Below, one piece after another: positions 1 through 9,975 of a DNA stretch of 64,000 bases. Every line of letters begins with the position of its first letter. The first letter of the stretch is position 1. The DNA lies in the NCBI GenBank assembly GCA_038828875.1, contig JAWBMQ010000006.1, positions 19,045 to 83,044 on the forward strand, written 5' to 3'. The stretch comes from JAWBMQ01 sp038828875 (GTDB lineage: Archaea; Nanobdellota; Nanobdellia; Woesearchaeales; JAWBMQ01). The notes beneath the pieces are model-generated. The model ran no database searches and had not been told where the DNA came from. It saw only the letters and a program-made list of their open reading frames with translations. The position numbers and the translations under genes were made by a program.

Positions 1-1085
1 CTATTTGAAATAATTATTGCTCCTCCTCCATTTTTACAATTTGAAAAATTATTAAAAAATGTTCTTTTTTTACAACTTTCTATATCTTCATAAAAAATAT
101 AATAATTACCAAATTGTTCAGCTAAAATTTCATAATTTTTTATCGTTAAATTATCTAGACAAATAAATCCTAATGAACATGCTTTTGACTTTATTAACTC
201 AGTATTGTCTTTTAATTCATTATATCTCGAAGATATCGCCTCTGCTAACGTAGAATATGGACAGTTCTTGTCCTCGTTAATCTGTACTTTATTTCCAATA
301 CTCACTCCTTTCAAAATATCATTCAAATTTATTTGACTATCTGATTTATCTGATTTATTATAACACAAATTAAGCATATTACCACTTTTATTAAGAATAT
401 ATAAATTATTTAATATTACAAAAAGTTTAATTGGAACTTTTAACGCATCTTCTGAAGCTTTAAGATCTTGAAAATAGTTAAAGAGTTTATTAAAACAGTC
501 ATCATTATTTATTTGAGAATTCTTAAAACTGATTTTAGTTCCATCATGAAATTCAATTTGTTCAATTCTATGAATCTCTATACTTTCTTTTGAAATATAT
601 ATCCCGTATGCTAAATTTAAATTATTAGGATTATTTTGAAGAACCTCTGGATTTATCTTACATTTTATATTTTTTGTGGACTCATTGAAAAGAACATATA
701 AAATTTTACTATTTTTACATATATTTTCCTTATTAAATCCTGAAACTATATATCTTTCATAAATTGACAAATCTCCTACATCATTACAATTTTTAATAGA
801 TGCTACTACCTCATTAATAGGTTTACTAGATACTTCATTATTTTTGCTTTCTTGACCTTTCCCACTATCTTGAGTTGTTCCTGATTTTCCTTCTGAAACA
901 GAATTACCTTGGTTATTTTCATTTTTAGTATCTACATTATTGCCTCCTTGATTATTATTCCCTCCTGATGATGGAATTATAATATATGATGGCTGAGAAG
1001 AATTCCAACAACTAACAAAAAATAACATTAAAATTAGAAAAATTGAAATTACAACCCAATAATTTTTTTTATACTCTCCTTTCAT
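1..1085 (-). CDS. Predicted surface lipoprotein, partial (C-terminus outside window)
   Basis: I translated this strand directly: the frame is open from the ATG at 1085 to the window edge, so the 3' end is missing. The N-terminus has a short charged start, a hydrophobic stretch and a lipobox-like LFFVSC, followed by a Gly/Asn/Ser-rich linker and then a Cys-containing globular region. The tail after the lipobox (SYIIIP) resembles the SYIIRDP of the giant lipoprotein at 1623-6233, which suggests related export and anchoring. The start follows the stop of the upstream gene directly, with GGAGGA inside that gene's end as ribosome-binding site. No catalytic motif is visible, so I assign no function beyond cell-surface location. 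Confidence 0.7.
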   Translation of the reverse strand, partial: MKGEYKKNYWVVISIFLILMLFFVSCWNSSQPSYIIIPSSGGNNNQGGNNVDTKNENNQGNSVSEGKSGTTQDSGKGQESKNNEVSSKPINEVVASIKNCNDVGDLSIYERYIVSGFNKENICKNSKILYVLFNESTKNIKCKINPEVLQNNPNNLNLAYGIYISKESIEIHRIEQIEFHDGTKISFKNSQINNDDCFNKLFNYFQDLKASEDALKVPIKLFVILNNLYILNKSGNMLNLCYNKSDKSDSQINLNDILKGVSIGNKVQINEDKNCPYSTLAEAISSRYNELKDNTELIKSKACSLGFICLDNLTIKNYEILAEQFGNYYIFYEDIESCKKRTFFNNFSNCKNGGGAIIISN

Positions 1086-1580
1086 CTAATTCATCCTCCT
1101 TTTCTTAATTATTAAATATATCGAAGAAACTATCGTAACCGCAAAAACAGGTAATCCCAATAAAAACCATTGTGACATTGTTCCCTCTCTTGATCTCTTA
1201 ACTACCTCCTTATAATAATTGTACTTCGAAATCTCTCTGCTTAAATCAACCCTATCTTGCACAAATTGCAAATCATTGTACGTTTTTGAACAAATTAACT
1301 GATTATTCGATAATGATTTAACTTCTATCTGCATAACTTTATCAAATGGCACATAAATCGGATCTTCTAAAGAATATATCTTATAACTATAAACTAAATC
1401 TCTCGAACTAACTCTCACCAAATATTTTGTATAAATCAACTCCACATTCCTATAATCCCCTTCCACATAAGATATTATACTACAACTCCCCGGATTTATC
1501 TTTACATATTTCTCTGAATATACCCTTTGAAAAATTAATAATAAAATCATAAAAATCATTAATATTTTATTTATTTTCAT
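1086..1580 (-). CDS. Small secreted protein with C-terminal membrane anchor
   Basis: This 164-residue protein has an N-terminal signal peptide (hydrophobic core about residues 6-18, ending near VYS) and a C-terminal transmembrane helix (about residues 137-158) followed by KKRR. That is a type I topology with a roughly 110-residue exposed domain rich in Tyr, Ser and Val, probably beta. It lies between two lipobox proteins on the same strand and its stop codon abuts the next ATG, so the three are probably co-transcribed. I do not recognise the family. A role as an accessory subunit of the neighbouring giant surface protein is inference from position only. Confidence 0.6.
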   Translation of the reverse strand: MKINKILMIFMILLLIFQRVYSEKYVKINPGSCSIISYVEGDYRNVELIYTKYLVRVSSRDLVYSYKIYSLEDPIYVPFDKVMQIEVKSLSNNQLICSKTYNDLQFVQDRVDLSREISKYNYYKEVVKRSREGTMSQWFLLGLPVFAVTIVSSIYLIIKKRRMN

Positions 1581-1622
1581 TCTTCCATTTTTTTGATTTT
1601 TTTATTTTTAAATATTTCTTTT

Positions 1623-4600
1623 TTAACTATTTTTTTGCTCTTTTTTTCTAATGAAATAAACAAAAATCAAAATAGATAAAATTATAACTAAAGAAATTAC
1701 TAATAATTTCAAAGATTTATCTTTTTTCCTTATTTCCAATAATGAACTTGATTCTTTTTTGATATCTTCTTCTGAAGATTTTTCCATATTTTCTGAAATT
1801 ATTTCAAACTTAACTTCATCAAAATAATCTTTATCACTATTAATTATCCTTTCATTCATTTCTCTAGAATTTATAACATATTCTTTTTTTACAGAATAAT
1901 TTTGTTCATCAAAATATGGCTTAACTCTAATTTCTGCTAAATATGTGGAAGGAATTGGAGGAATATAAAGCTTATTTTCTTCATCTAATTTTTGCACATA
2001 AGAATAATTATCAATACCATAATTTTCTAAGAACTTAACTTCTACTAAATAAACATCAGAAATCGGCTCTTTTATCAATAATTGAGATTCTGGAAATTCT
2101 TTAATCAATTTTCTTCTCATATATTTTAAATAATGTCCATCAAAAGAAATTATTCCCACTTCGCCTTGTTGTGATTTATTGTAAATAAATGTATATAGTT
2201 CATATTTACAAAGATTAGCTTCTAGATATTTTTGACAAGGATATTTATTAAGTGATGAGTTTTCTTTATTATTGCAAGATAGTATTGTTAAAAAAGTAAT
2301 ACCCGGAGAAGTTGGATAGCTATATCTACAAAAAAAGTCAATGGAAATATTATCCTTTATATTATCTTTTACATCACATGGATCTTTTTTTATTATAAAA
2401 TTAATAGTACATTTATGAATCTTATGAACATTTCCTATTTCTTTATTACCTGTGCGATTATTATAATAAAGTAAATTAGTTTTTGCAATTTTTTCAATTT
2501 CTTCTTTTTGTGAACTATAGTTCTCAATTATTTTTTTATAGATATTATAAAAATTAAAATTATCATAATTATTTAAAATTATTTCTTTCCAAAAATCAAT
2601 GTAATTTAAATATACTTTATCTTTGATTTCTTCTTGTTCATCAATGTTTTGGTTTAAATTCTTCGTTATATTATTTATATATTCTTTACTTAAAATAGTT
2701 TCATCTGTTGTATTATCTAAAAGATCATTGAAAAATGAAGCAATTGAAAAAATTTCATTAAAATCATACGGTTCTTTATTAAAAAAAGAGTATGGTATTT
2801 CATTAATCTCAAGATCTCTTCCTTCTAAATGAGATAATTTAATTTCTTTTTCATATAGTGATTGTTCTTTTTTCAGGTAAAATTCTTCCAAAATAATTTT
2901 CTCGATTAGTCGAGCTAATGCTTCATTGACTGAATCTACTGTAGACGGATTCATAATTCCTCCATAATTCTCAACTCTTATGTTATCGAAACTAAGATCA
3001 TAATTACAATTATTTTGAGAAGAAACGTTTGAATTTAAACAAATACCAACATATTGATTATTCAATAATTGATGCTTAAGTTCTAAAACAAAATGAGTAA
3101 ATTCATGTGCCAAAGAAGTAAATAAATATTTATGTAATTGTAAATATGAATTTTTCAAAATAAACATTTTTCCTTTCCCATCAAATAATCCTGCAACATC
3201 TTTTATGTCTACGTTTGGTGCAACAATTACCTCAAAATTAGATCCTTCGGAATTCTTTATCATTGAATCATCTTTTACTAATTCAGTATAAAAATCGATA
3301 ACTTGCTCTAAAAAATGATATGTATAAAAGATTGATTCATAATCATTCTTATCAACGTTACTATTAAACTTATTTTTGTCTGTAGTAATTATTAAATTAA
3401 ATTCTACGATATTATTTTCTTTACATTTATAAAATTCAACAGCTTCATTACAAAAATTATTGAAACTAATATTAAATAAAACATTATTACTTTTTACAGT
3501 ATTTATCTCTTTTTCATTTATCCATTTTTTTTCATTAGAATAATTTAATATTGCATTGAGTTTATTCAAAAAACGCCTTTGATAAAAAAATCTAATATCT
3601 ACCTTTTTTCCATTTAAAGAAACATCATATAAAATTAACTTAAAAGTTCCATTAGAATCAGTAAGATTACTATACTCTTTTTCATCAACAATAAGTGTAA
3701 CATTCATATTACTTAATGGAACATCAATCTTTGGAGAAGTTATTCCATCCTTGTTTAATTTTCCTAGTTTTGCTAACAATTTTCCTTCAACCATTATACT
3801 ACTTTTAATAACATTTATTTTTCTAGAAATTATTATTCTTTTATAATTGCCTAAATAAAGAAATTCAAATGTATGCTCGACTTGATCTTTAATATTTTCT
3901 AAATTAACTTCTAAAACAAGTTTCTTATTTTCAAATTTATACCAGTCTGTTTTATCCTTTATGTTTGCTCCATTAAATTTAATTTCATTGAAAACATTCA
4001 AAGCATCTTGTAAAGAATTAACATTATCCCCAAATCCAGTAATATTGAAATTATAAGAATATTTAGTTTCAAAAATATTTAATTCCTCATTATCCTTTCC
4101 TTCTAAAGATAATTCAGCTAAAGAAAAATTAAACTTTTTATGATAAAGGTTATATTCTCCAATCTCGTATTTTACTATAAGCTCTTCAATAATTTCTGAT
4201 CTTCCTTTGAAAAGTTCTGAATTTATTTTTTTTTCACATTGAATTATTATTTTTTTATCAGTATCATAAGTTATGTTTATCTTATTTAATTCATCCTCAA
4301 AAGTAATTCCTTCTTCTAATTTTTTATCTTGATTAATAATTAATTCTTTCTCTTTTGATTTCAACAAAATTTGAACAGAACTTACATTTTCATCTTCAAT
4401 CAACTGGATTGTATCATCACAAAATTTAAAAAATTCTTCCGAGGATTTAGGTGTTATTTTATATTTTACCTCTTGAACGTTTACATCTTTCTTTTCAATT
4501 CTTGCAAAATCGTAATTAGGTCTAGAATAAACGAAACTAAAAAACCTAGAATAAGCAACTATTAATCCTAAACATTTTTGATCAAATTTCTTTTCAATAG

Positions 4601-6233
4601 ATTCTAAAACATTTTCTCCAGATGTAACATCTAAAATATCATTTACCAAATTTTCTGATTTTTTGCAAACATCTACATTTTTATCTTGAATAAACACAAA
4701 AGAATATAATAAATAAGGATTCGATATGTTCTTTTTATACGAAACAAATTCAATCAAATATGAATAATTATTAAAAAATTTTTTATTTTTATTAATAATG
4801 TTACAGATATCGTTTTCTACACTACAAGAAATTTCTTTATAAGATCCTATTATTTTCTTCAAATCTTCTACAGCATTTGATAATTTTTCCTTTTCAGAAA
4901 GAGGATAATACAAAACATTTAAAATCGAAGGAAAAATAAAATCATTCAAAGATAAGAACGTTTCATTGAAGAAATTTTTTATAATGAATTCATCTATATT
5001 TTTATCTGAACTTTCAGGAGTTAAATTGATTGTTGGTTTAATATTAGTGCTCACAATTTTTAAAGATCTTAAAATTTCTTCATTTCTTGAGCTATCTTTT
5101 GTATAATTATTCAAATAATAACTAAAATTTAACAAAAAAGCAACTAACGTTTCATTGATTTTTCCATTAACAACTAGGTTATCGTAATTAAGCTTAAACA
5201 AAAAAAACAAATTCAAATCTTTCAACAGAGAAACTTTTAATTCATTTTTATCAGTAATTATTAACAACTTTTGTGCAACAACATTTTCACAATTTTCATA
5301 ATTCCAATAATATTTTCCAAATATTGTGCTTAAAGATTTTAAATCTTTTATTTGGTTTTTTTCAAAACATAAAACATTATCATAGTTATATTTTTTAGAT
5401 TTTTCAGAGATTATTTCTAAAATATTTCTTTCTCTTTCTCCCTCATTACATTTTTTCTCAAAGGTTCTTTTTAAAGAGTTTAAAGAGAGATCTAAAAAAG
5501 ATAATAATTCGTTAAGTATTGACAGAGAACTTTCATTATAACAAAGAGTAATTTTTTCTGATTTCTCAGAATAGAAAAAATTATTAATTAATATCAAAAC
5601 TTTAAATAGTTCTTGTATTGTCTGTGTCTGTTGAATTTCATTCGAAATTGAAGAAACACACTTATCCTTATTTCCATCTTCACGGTTTTTATCCTTTAAA
5701 TTCTGTAAAGATTTAGGAACAAAAATATGAATTTTGTATACTTTTTGATCTAAAATAAAAAATTTAATTAATCTTATATCATTTATATCATTAATATTTT
5801 CTGAGTTTTTTTTATTAAGAATACAAATAATAGAATCATCATCACCTAATAAAAGATATGTTTTCTCATTACATTTAGAAAAAAGATCAATAATATTATT
5901 ATTCAAATGATTATTTAATGTTTTAGCCAATTCATTGCAATTAGGAAGGTTCGAAATATCTACCGCTTGAATTTTTTCATTATTATTCTGTCCGTTATTA
6001 TTCTGTTTTTCCTCTTGATTTCCATTATTTACATTTTTATCGCCTTTATCTGTCAAAGTATCTGTACCTTTAGTAGATGATGAATCAGAGGAAGACATAG
6101 AGGTAGGATTCTGATTGGATGTACTTTTATAATTGGGATCTCTTATTATATATGATTTTTGTTCTCTAAAGAAACATGAAGAAAATAATAAAAAAAGCAT
6201 CAAAAAACAAATTATAATAAATTTATTTTTCAT
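1623..6233 (-). CDS. Giant surface lipoprotein with HExxH zinc metalloprotease domain
   Basis: This 1536-residue protein has a signal peptide ending in the lipobox-like LLFSSC (Cys20), a low-complexity Ser/Thr/Asn/Gln linker to about residue 95, and a long region of mixed helices and strands. Around residues 815-880 there is a carboxypeptidase-regulatory-like beta domain (TDSNGTF). HEFTH lies at 1043-1047, with a candidate third zinc ligand at Glu1104 in NEALA, the arrangement of gluzincin (peptidase MA-like) enzymes. A C-terminal transmembrane helix lies at about 1511-1529, so the protein could be anchored at both ends. Many N-x-S/T sequons suggest glycosylation. A role in degrading host or environmental protein, or in surface maturation, is inference. 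Metalloprotease identity is fairly likely; the substrate is unknown. Confidence 0.75.
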   Translation of the reverse strand: MKNKFIIICFLMLFLLFSSCFFREQKSYIIRDPNYKSTSNQNPTSMSSSDSSSTKGTDTLTDKGDKNVNNGNQEEKQNNNGQNNNEKIQAVDISNLPNCNELAKTLNNHLNNNIIDLFSKCNEKTYLLLGDDDSIICILNKKNSENINDINDIRLIKFFILDQKVYKIHIFVPKSLQNLKDKNREDGNKDKCVSSISNEIQQTQTIQELFKVLILINNFFYSEKSEKITLCYNESSLSILNELLSFLDLSLNSLKRTFEKKCNEGERERNILEIISEKSKKYNYDNVLCFEKNQIKDLKSLSTIFGKYYWNYENCENVVAQKLLIITDKNELKVSLLKDLNLFFLFKLNYDNLVVNGKINETLVAFLLNFSYYLNNYTKDSSRNEEILRSLKIVSTNIKPTINLTPESSDKNIDEFIIKNFFNETFLSLNDFIFPSILNVLYYPLSEKEKLSNAVEDLKKIIGSYKEISCSVENDICNIINKNKKFFNNYSYLIEFVSYKKNISNPYLLYSFVFIQDKNVDVCKKSENLVNDILDVTSGENVLESIEKKFDQKCLGLIVAYSRFFSFVYSRPNYDFARIEKKDVNVQEVKYKITPKSSEEFFKFCDDTIQLIEDENVSSVQILLKSKEKELIINQDKKLEEGITFEDELNKINITYDTDKKIIIQCEKKINSELFKGRSEIIEELIVKYEIGEYNLYHKKFNFSLAELSLEGKDNEELNIFETKYSYNFNITGFGDNVNSLQDALNVFNEIKFNGANIKDKTDWYKFENKKLVLEVNLENIKDQVEHTFEFLYLGNYKRIIISRKINVIKSSIMVEGKLLAKLGKLNKDGITSPKIDVPLSNMNVTLIVDEKEYSNLTDSNGTFKLILYDVSLNGKKVDIRFFYQRRFLNKLNAILNYSNEKKWINEKEINTVKSNNVLFNISFNNFCNEAVEFYKCKENNIVEFNLIITTDKNKFNSNVDKNDYESIFYTYHFLEQVIDFYTELVKDDSMIKNSEGSNFEVIVAPNVDIKDVAGLFDGKGKMFILKNSYLQLHKYLFTSLAHEFTHFVLELKHQLLNNQYVGICLNSNVSSQNNCNYDLSFDNIRVENYGGIMNPSTVDSVNEALARLIEKIILEEFYLKKEQSLYEKEIKLSHLEGRDLEINEIPYSFFNKEPYDFNEIFSIASFFNDLLDNTTDETILSKEYINNITKNLNQNIDEQEEIKDKVYLNYIDFWKEIILNNYDNFNFYNIYKKIIENYSSQKEEIEKIAKTNLLYYNNRTGNKEIGNVHKIHKCTINFIIKKDPCDVKDNIKDNISIDFFCRYSYPTSPGITFLTILSCNNKENSSLNKYPCQKYLEANLCKYELYTFIYNKSQQGEVGIISFDGHYLKYMRRKLIKEFPESQLLIKEPISDVYLVEVKFLENYGIDNYSYVQKLDEENKLYIPPIPSTYLAEIRVKPYFDEQNYSVKKEYVINSREMNERIINSDKDYFDEVKFEIISENMEKSSEEDIKKESSSLLEIRKKDKSLKLLVISLVIILSILIFVYFIRKKEQKNS

Positions 6234-6271
6234 TTAAAAAAATTTTAAGAAAGAATAATATAAAAATTTTT

Positions 6272-7216
6272 TTACTCTAATTCGTCTTTTTCCTTCTTAT
6301 ACCTTTTCTTAGATTTTTTAACCTTATCGTTCAATTTCAAAAGATCTATTATTTCTTTATAACGATTCCTTATTGTAACTTCAGTAACTCCTGCAATCTC
6401 TGCAACCTCTCTTTGAGTTCTTTTTTCATTGTTCATTAATGCTGCAACATAAAGTGCTGCTGCTGCAATTCCTGTCGGACCTCTTCCAGAAGTCAATTCT
6501 AAATCTTTTGCTTTTTCTAAAATTTCTACTGCTTGTACTCTAATTTTTGGAGAAAGTTTTAATGCTGATGCAAATCTATCAATATAATCAACAGGATTGC
6601 TAGGAAGAATATTAATACCTAATTCTCTTGTTACAAAACGATATGTTCTTCCAATCTCTTTCTTATCTATTCCAATTGCATCTGAAATTTCATTTAACGT
6701 TCTAGGTACTTCGTTTCTACGACATGCAGCATAAACTGCTCCTGCAACAACTGATTCCATACTTCTTCCTCTAACTAAACCTTTTTGAACTGCTAAAGTA
6801 TAAATTCTTGCTGCTTCCTCTTCTACAGATTGTGGTAAATTTAGAGTAGAAGAAACTCTTCTTAGTTCAGCTAAAGCTGTTTTTAAATTCCTTTCAATTG
6901 CAGTACTAACTCTTTGATGCCATACGCTTATTCTCTGAAAAGTTTTCTTCAACTTTGGATCTAATCGAGCTAAATCGCTTGCACTTCCGATTTGAGTTCC
7001 CAAACCTTTATCATATTGAGTATAAGTTAAAGGACTTCCAGCACGACGACGATCATTTTCTTCATCTTCAAATGTTCTCCATTCTTTATCAAAATCAAGC
7101 ATTTGAGCATCAATAACGAATCCACAATCTCTACAAACTACTTCTCCTTTTTTCATATCGAAAAATAGGTTTGTAGAACCACATTCAGGACATCTTTTGA
7201 TTTGCTTATTTTGCAT
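6272..7216 (-). CDS. tfb: Transcription initiation factor B (TFB)
   Basis: TFB bridges TBP bound at the TATA box to RNA polymerase. The 314-residue protein has the N-terminal zinc ribbon (CPEC at 9-12, CRDC at 28-31), a B-finger/linker region about 45-110, and two cyclin-fold repeats (about 115-205 and 210-300), including the typical GRSMESVVAGAVYAACR segment and, in the second repeat, SGRGPTGIAAAALYVA. Length is normal for archaeal TFB. The start is an ATG preceded by GGTGAT. A basic C-terminal tail (KKSKKRYKKEK) follows the second repeat. No second tfb copy lies in this window. Confidence 0.97.
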   Translation of the reverse strand: MQNKQIKRCPECGSTNLFFDMKKGEVVCRDCGFVIDAQMLDFDKEWRTFEDEENDRRRAGSPLTYTQYDKGLGTQIGSASDLARLDPKLKKTFQRISVWHQRVSTAIERNLKTALAELRRVSSTLNLPQSVEEEAARIYTLAVQKGLVRGRSMESVVAGAVYAACRRNEVPRTLNEISDAIGIDKKEIGRTYRFVTRELGINILPSNPVDYIDRFASALKLSPKIRVQAVEILEKAKDLELTSGRGPTGIAAAALYVAALMNNEKRTQREVAEIAGVTEVTIRNRYKEIIDLLKLNDKVKKSKKRYKKEKDELE

Positions 7217-7350
7217 AGTATCACCAACACTAAGTTATTAAAACATAAATTTCATTATATCTATTAAAAAATACATAAAAAATTCTCGATAATTTTATAA
7301 AATTAATGGAAAACAAAATTTATAAATTTTTCTATTTGAAAAAGAAAACT

Positions 7351-7362
7351 TTTAAAAATTTA
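7351..7362 (+). promoter_or_regulatory. TATA box of the SRP RNA gene
   Basis: A tttaaaaattta element lies about 20-25 bases before the predicted 5' end of the SRP RNA, the standard archaeal TATA-to-start distance. The 7217-7350 stretch also holds the divergent tfb promoter region. Confidence 0.55.
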
Positions 7363-7374
7363 TGTTTCTTTTTT

Positions 7375-7654
7375 AGAATGAGCTTCCTAGGTCGGCCCTT
7401 TAGCCAGGGGTTGTAACCGCAAGGCTTTATGGCGGGACCGAAGCTGGACACGAGGGGTTGCAATTAGCACCTCTAAGTTTAGCAAAGAATAATGATTAGT
7501 CGTCCTATCAGGTCAACTATTTAGTGAACGGGTCAGGTCCGGAAGGAAGCAGCCATAAGCTAGATAGTTGATGCAGATAGGGGAGCGGCTATGAATTTTT
7601 TGCTAAGCTTATGTGTTGGTTGTGCCTCCAGTGTCCAGCGTGGAAGCTCTTCTT
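7375..7654 (+). ncRNA. ffs: Signal recognition particle RNA (7S RNA)
   Basis: A GC-rich island of about 280 bases in very AT-rich DNA. It contains the hallmark helix 8 (SRP54-binding) segment, GTCAGGTCC-GGAA-GGAAGCAGC, near 7530-7552, with the GGAA tetraloop and asymmetric loop. The ends pair to close the molecule: GAGCTTCC at 7380-7387 with GGAAGCTC at 7642-7649, possibly extended by AGAA/TTCT. The length matches archaeal SRP RNAs. A T-rich run (ttctttatttt) follows and probably terminates transcription. The RNA scaffolds SRP19 and SRP54 for co-translational export; neither protein gene lies in the window. Exact ends are estimated from the closing stem. Confidence 0.95.
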
Positions 7655-7700
7655 TATTTTAAAAAAATTAATAAACTAAAGAATAAGATTAAAATTTACT

Positions 7701-8507
7701 ATGAAAATTTTTGATGTGAAATATGATGAAGATCACGAATTCTTTTTTTTTATTATATTTTGCTTGATCTCTTTCATAATATTATTTTCTTTAGCTATTA
7801 GCGAATCTCTGCTTGAAATAAAAATTCATTCTTTAATCGTTGTACTTTTAATCACTCTTGTTCAAATGCCATTTGCATATCTAATTTTAAAATTTGAAGA
7901 ATTTCAGGAATTGAAAAATTTTGAACATTGGAAATTACATTATAAAGCTATTGGATTGTTCAGTGTGTTCTTTTTTTCAGTAGCATTTGCAAGTGCTTTG
8001 ATTTTTCTTATGTTTCCTAAAACATCAATCTTTAACGAACAAGATGCTGTAATCAGAGCAATTAATAATCCAGTAACTGGTAATTTTTATGCTTACTTTA
8101 ATTATTTTATAAGTATCTTGGCAAATAACTTAAGAGTTTTGTTTATTTCATTATTAAGTGCAATTTTTGTAGGTGCTGGAAGCTTATTTATTCTGAATTG
8201 GAATGCTACTGTTCTTGGCTATGCAATTGGAAGTTTTATTTATGAGCTTATTAGAATCAACAATCCTATTTATTATGCATTATTGAAAGGAACTATGAAG
8301 TATTTAATTCATGGAATTCCTGAAATTTTAGCTTATGTTATTGGTTCATTTGCAGGTGGCATTTTATTTACTGCAATAGTTAATCATCACACAGAATCGA
8401 AAATTTTTAAAAGAATTGTATTTGACAGCTATAGATTAGTATTAATAAGTATAGTTTTATTGTTAATAGGTGCGTTAATTGAAACATTTATTACCCCTTT
8501 GATTTGA
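7701..8507 (+). CDS. SpoIIM / DUF95 family integral membrane protein
   Basis: This 268-residue membrane protein has about six transmembrane helices. The C-terminal two thirds carry the SpoIIM (stage II sporulation protein M, DUF95) pattern: NNLRVLFISLLSAIFVGAG in the middle and the conserved HGIPEILAYVIGSFAGG near the end. Archaeal members are of unknown function; the sporulation name comes from a bacterial homologue and does not imply sporulation here. It begins about 45 bases after the SRP RNA and its stop lies at the start of the phosphoesterase gene, so the two form an operon. Confidence 0.85.
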   Translation: MKIFDVKYDEDHEFFFFIIFCLISFIILFSLAISESLLEIKIHSLIVVLLITLVQMPFAYLILKFEEFQELKNFEHWKLHYKAIGLFSVFFFSVAFASALIFLMFPKTSIFNEQDAVIRAINNPVTGNFYAYFNYFISILANNLRVLFISLLSAIFVGAGSLFILNWNATVLGYAIGSFIYELIRINNPIYYALLKGTMKYLIHGIPEILAYVIGSFAGGILFTAIVNHHTESKIFKRIVFDSYRLVLISIVLLLIGALIETFITPLI

Positions 8508-8509
8508 AA

Positions 8510-9073
8510 ATGAAAATCTTAGTTGTTAGTGACACTCATGGCTTAGTACCTAAAGAAATTGATAAGTTTGATCTAATTATACATTGCGGTGACATAAGTT
8601 ATTTTGAAGAAGATTTAGGCAAAATTTTGAAAAAATGGGATGCTTTGAATCTGCCAATCTTTTTTATTCACGGAAATCATGAAAGTCAAGAAGCAGTTGA
8701 ATTCTACATGAAAAAGTTGAAGAACTTCAAATTCATTCATAACGAAATTTTAGAGTTTAATGGAATTATAATTGGAGGCATTGGTGGTGGAGGATTTAGC
8801 TATAGTAATCCTGATACAAAAATTTTAGAAGAAAAATTAAAAAAGTTCAATAGAATTGATATCTTTGTTACTCATGCTCCTCCATATAATACTTTGTTAG
8901 ATTTACTTTTTGAAGATCATGTTGGAAATTTAGAATTCAGAAAATTCATAGAAAAATACCAACCTAAATTTGCTTTTTCAGGACATTTGCATGAAAATTT
9001 TCAAGTCAAAGATAAAATTGGTAATACTATTTTAATTAACCCAGGTTATGAAGGAGTTGTAATTGAAATTTAA
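8510..9073 (+). CDS. Calcineurin-like metallophosphoesterase (YfcE/MJ0936-like)
   Basis: This 187-residue protein has the complete metallophosphoesterase motif set: SDTHG near the N-terminus, HCGDIS, HGNHES, THAPP, and GHLHENFQ, followed by INPG. These residues form the di-metal site that hydrolyses phosphomonoesters or phosphodiesters; the natural substrate is unknown. Size fits the small archaeal MJ0936-type enzymes. I chose the ATG at 8510 because the protein then begins MKILVVSDTHG, as usual for the family; a TTG at 8504 would add two residues and overlap the SpoIIM-like gene. Its last four bases overlap the end of the convergent gene at 9070. Confidence 0.92.
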   Translation: MKILVVSDTHGLVPKEIDKFDLIIHCGDISYFEEDLGKILKKWDALNLPIFFIHGNHESQEAVEFYMKKLKNFKFIHNEILEFNGIIIGGIGGGGFSYSNPDTKILEEKLKKFNRIDIFVTHAPPYNTLLDLLFEDHVGNLEFRKFIEKYQPKFAFSGHLHENFQVKDKIGNTILINPGYEGVVIEI

Positions 9074-9522
9074 ATACATAAATAGATAATATATGCAGTA
9101 TTTTGTGCATTTACTATTCTTTTACAAGCTAAAGTATCTAAATCTAATGGTCTACATTCTTTTAAATAATCGACACAAATCCCAAAAGGAATATCTAAAT
9201 TAAATTTTGATAATACTTTTTTTATACTTTCTAAACAATCGCCCCAATCTTTTCCATCACATTCAGATTCATATTTTAAAGAATTAAGAAAAGTATCATA
9301 ATCAATATTCTTTGTTTCTAAATATTTTTCTAATTCTTCATTTTTCAAGAAACCATCATTGTTATTCATTAAAGATCTTCCAGATAAATTAAATGAATTC
9401 TTATTATTTAAGTAAAATATTATGAAAAACACAAAAGAAATTATCAAAACAACAACTACAATAAATTCGTAAAAATTTTTTGATTTTAAGATATTATTAT
9501 TCATCTTTTGTTTCTTTTTCAT
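9070..9522 (-). CDS. Small single-pass membrane protein, last of the pilin-like cluster
   Basis: This 150-residue protein has a basic N-terminus and one transmembrane helix (about residues 19-40) followed by an outside domain with seven Cys. It ends in a Cys, about 16 residues and then YIIYLC, like the C-termini of the four upstream neighbours. It lacks the KRGAE prepilin site seen in three of them, so it may be a non-processed accessory subunit. It is the last gene of a five-gene minus-strand run starting at 11631. Function beyond surface location is not known. Confidence 0.6.
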   Translation of the reverse strand: MKKKQKMNNNILKSKNFYEFIVVVVLIISFVFFIIFYLNNKNSFNLSGRSLMNNNDGFLKNEELEKYLETKNIDYDTFLNSLKYESECDGKDWGDCLESIKKVLSKFNLDIPFGICVDYLKECRPLDLDTLACKRIVNAQNTAYIIYLCI

Positions 9523-9550
9523 ATTACATTTATTAAAAATCTACTAATAT

Positions 9551-9973
9551 TTAAATTTTTTTACACAAAAATGTTCTTATTTGTGCTTTTTCTGTTGATG
9601 TTATTTCATAACAATTTCCTTGTTTAACTTTCTTCTCATATTCTTTTGGCTCATAAGAATTTTTTGGCAAGATAAAGAAAACTGGAATTATTTCTTCTAA
9701 AGACAAAGAATTAAGTTGCAATTCTAAAATTTGTTTTAGATCATTTATTTTGTTAGAATCATCTTCCAAACAAAATTTACCATGACATTGCTTTTTTTCG
9801 TAAAGTGCTTCTAAAGTACCTAAGGAAATTTGCTTAGATTGCAAAATTTCATCAATTTGTTTTATTTCATTATTAGAAGATGGAAAACTAATTCTTCCTA
9901 GAAAAAATAATTCAAAAATTATTGAAACAATTACTGTAAAAATTATTAGAAATATAAAATGTTTCTTTTCCAT
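9551..9973 (-). CDS. Small single-pass membrane protein of the pilin-like cluster
   Basis: About 140 residues with an N-terminal hydrophobic helix (residues 5-24, MEKKHFIFLIIFTVIV) and a mostly helical exposed domain. The C-terminus (GNCYEIT...FLCKKI) carries the paired-Cys ending shared across the cluster, likely a disulfide. The ATG at 9973 sits four bases after the stop of the upstream gene; an earlier ATG at 9985 would overlap it by ten bases. No strong Shine-Dalgarno separates the two choices. There is no canonical prepilin cleavage motif. A pilus or surface-fibre accessory role is inferred from the neighbours. Confidence 0.6.
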   Translation of the reverse strand: MEKKHFIFLIIFTVIVSIIFELFFLGRISFPSSNNEIKQIDEILQSKQISLGTLEALYEKKQCHGKFCLEDDSNKINDLKQILELQLNSLSLEEIIPVFFILPKNSYEPKEYEKKVKQGNCYEITSTEKAQIRTFLCKKI

Positions 9974-9975
9974 CG

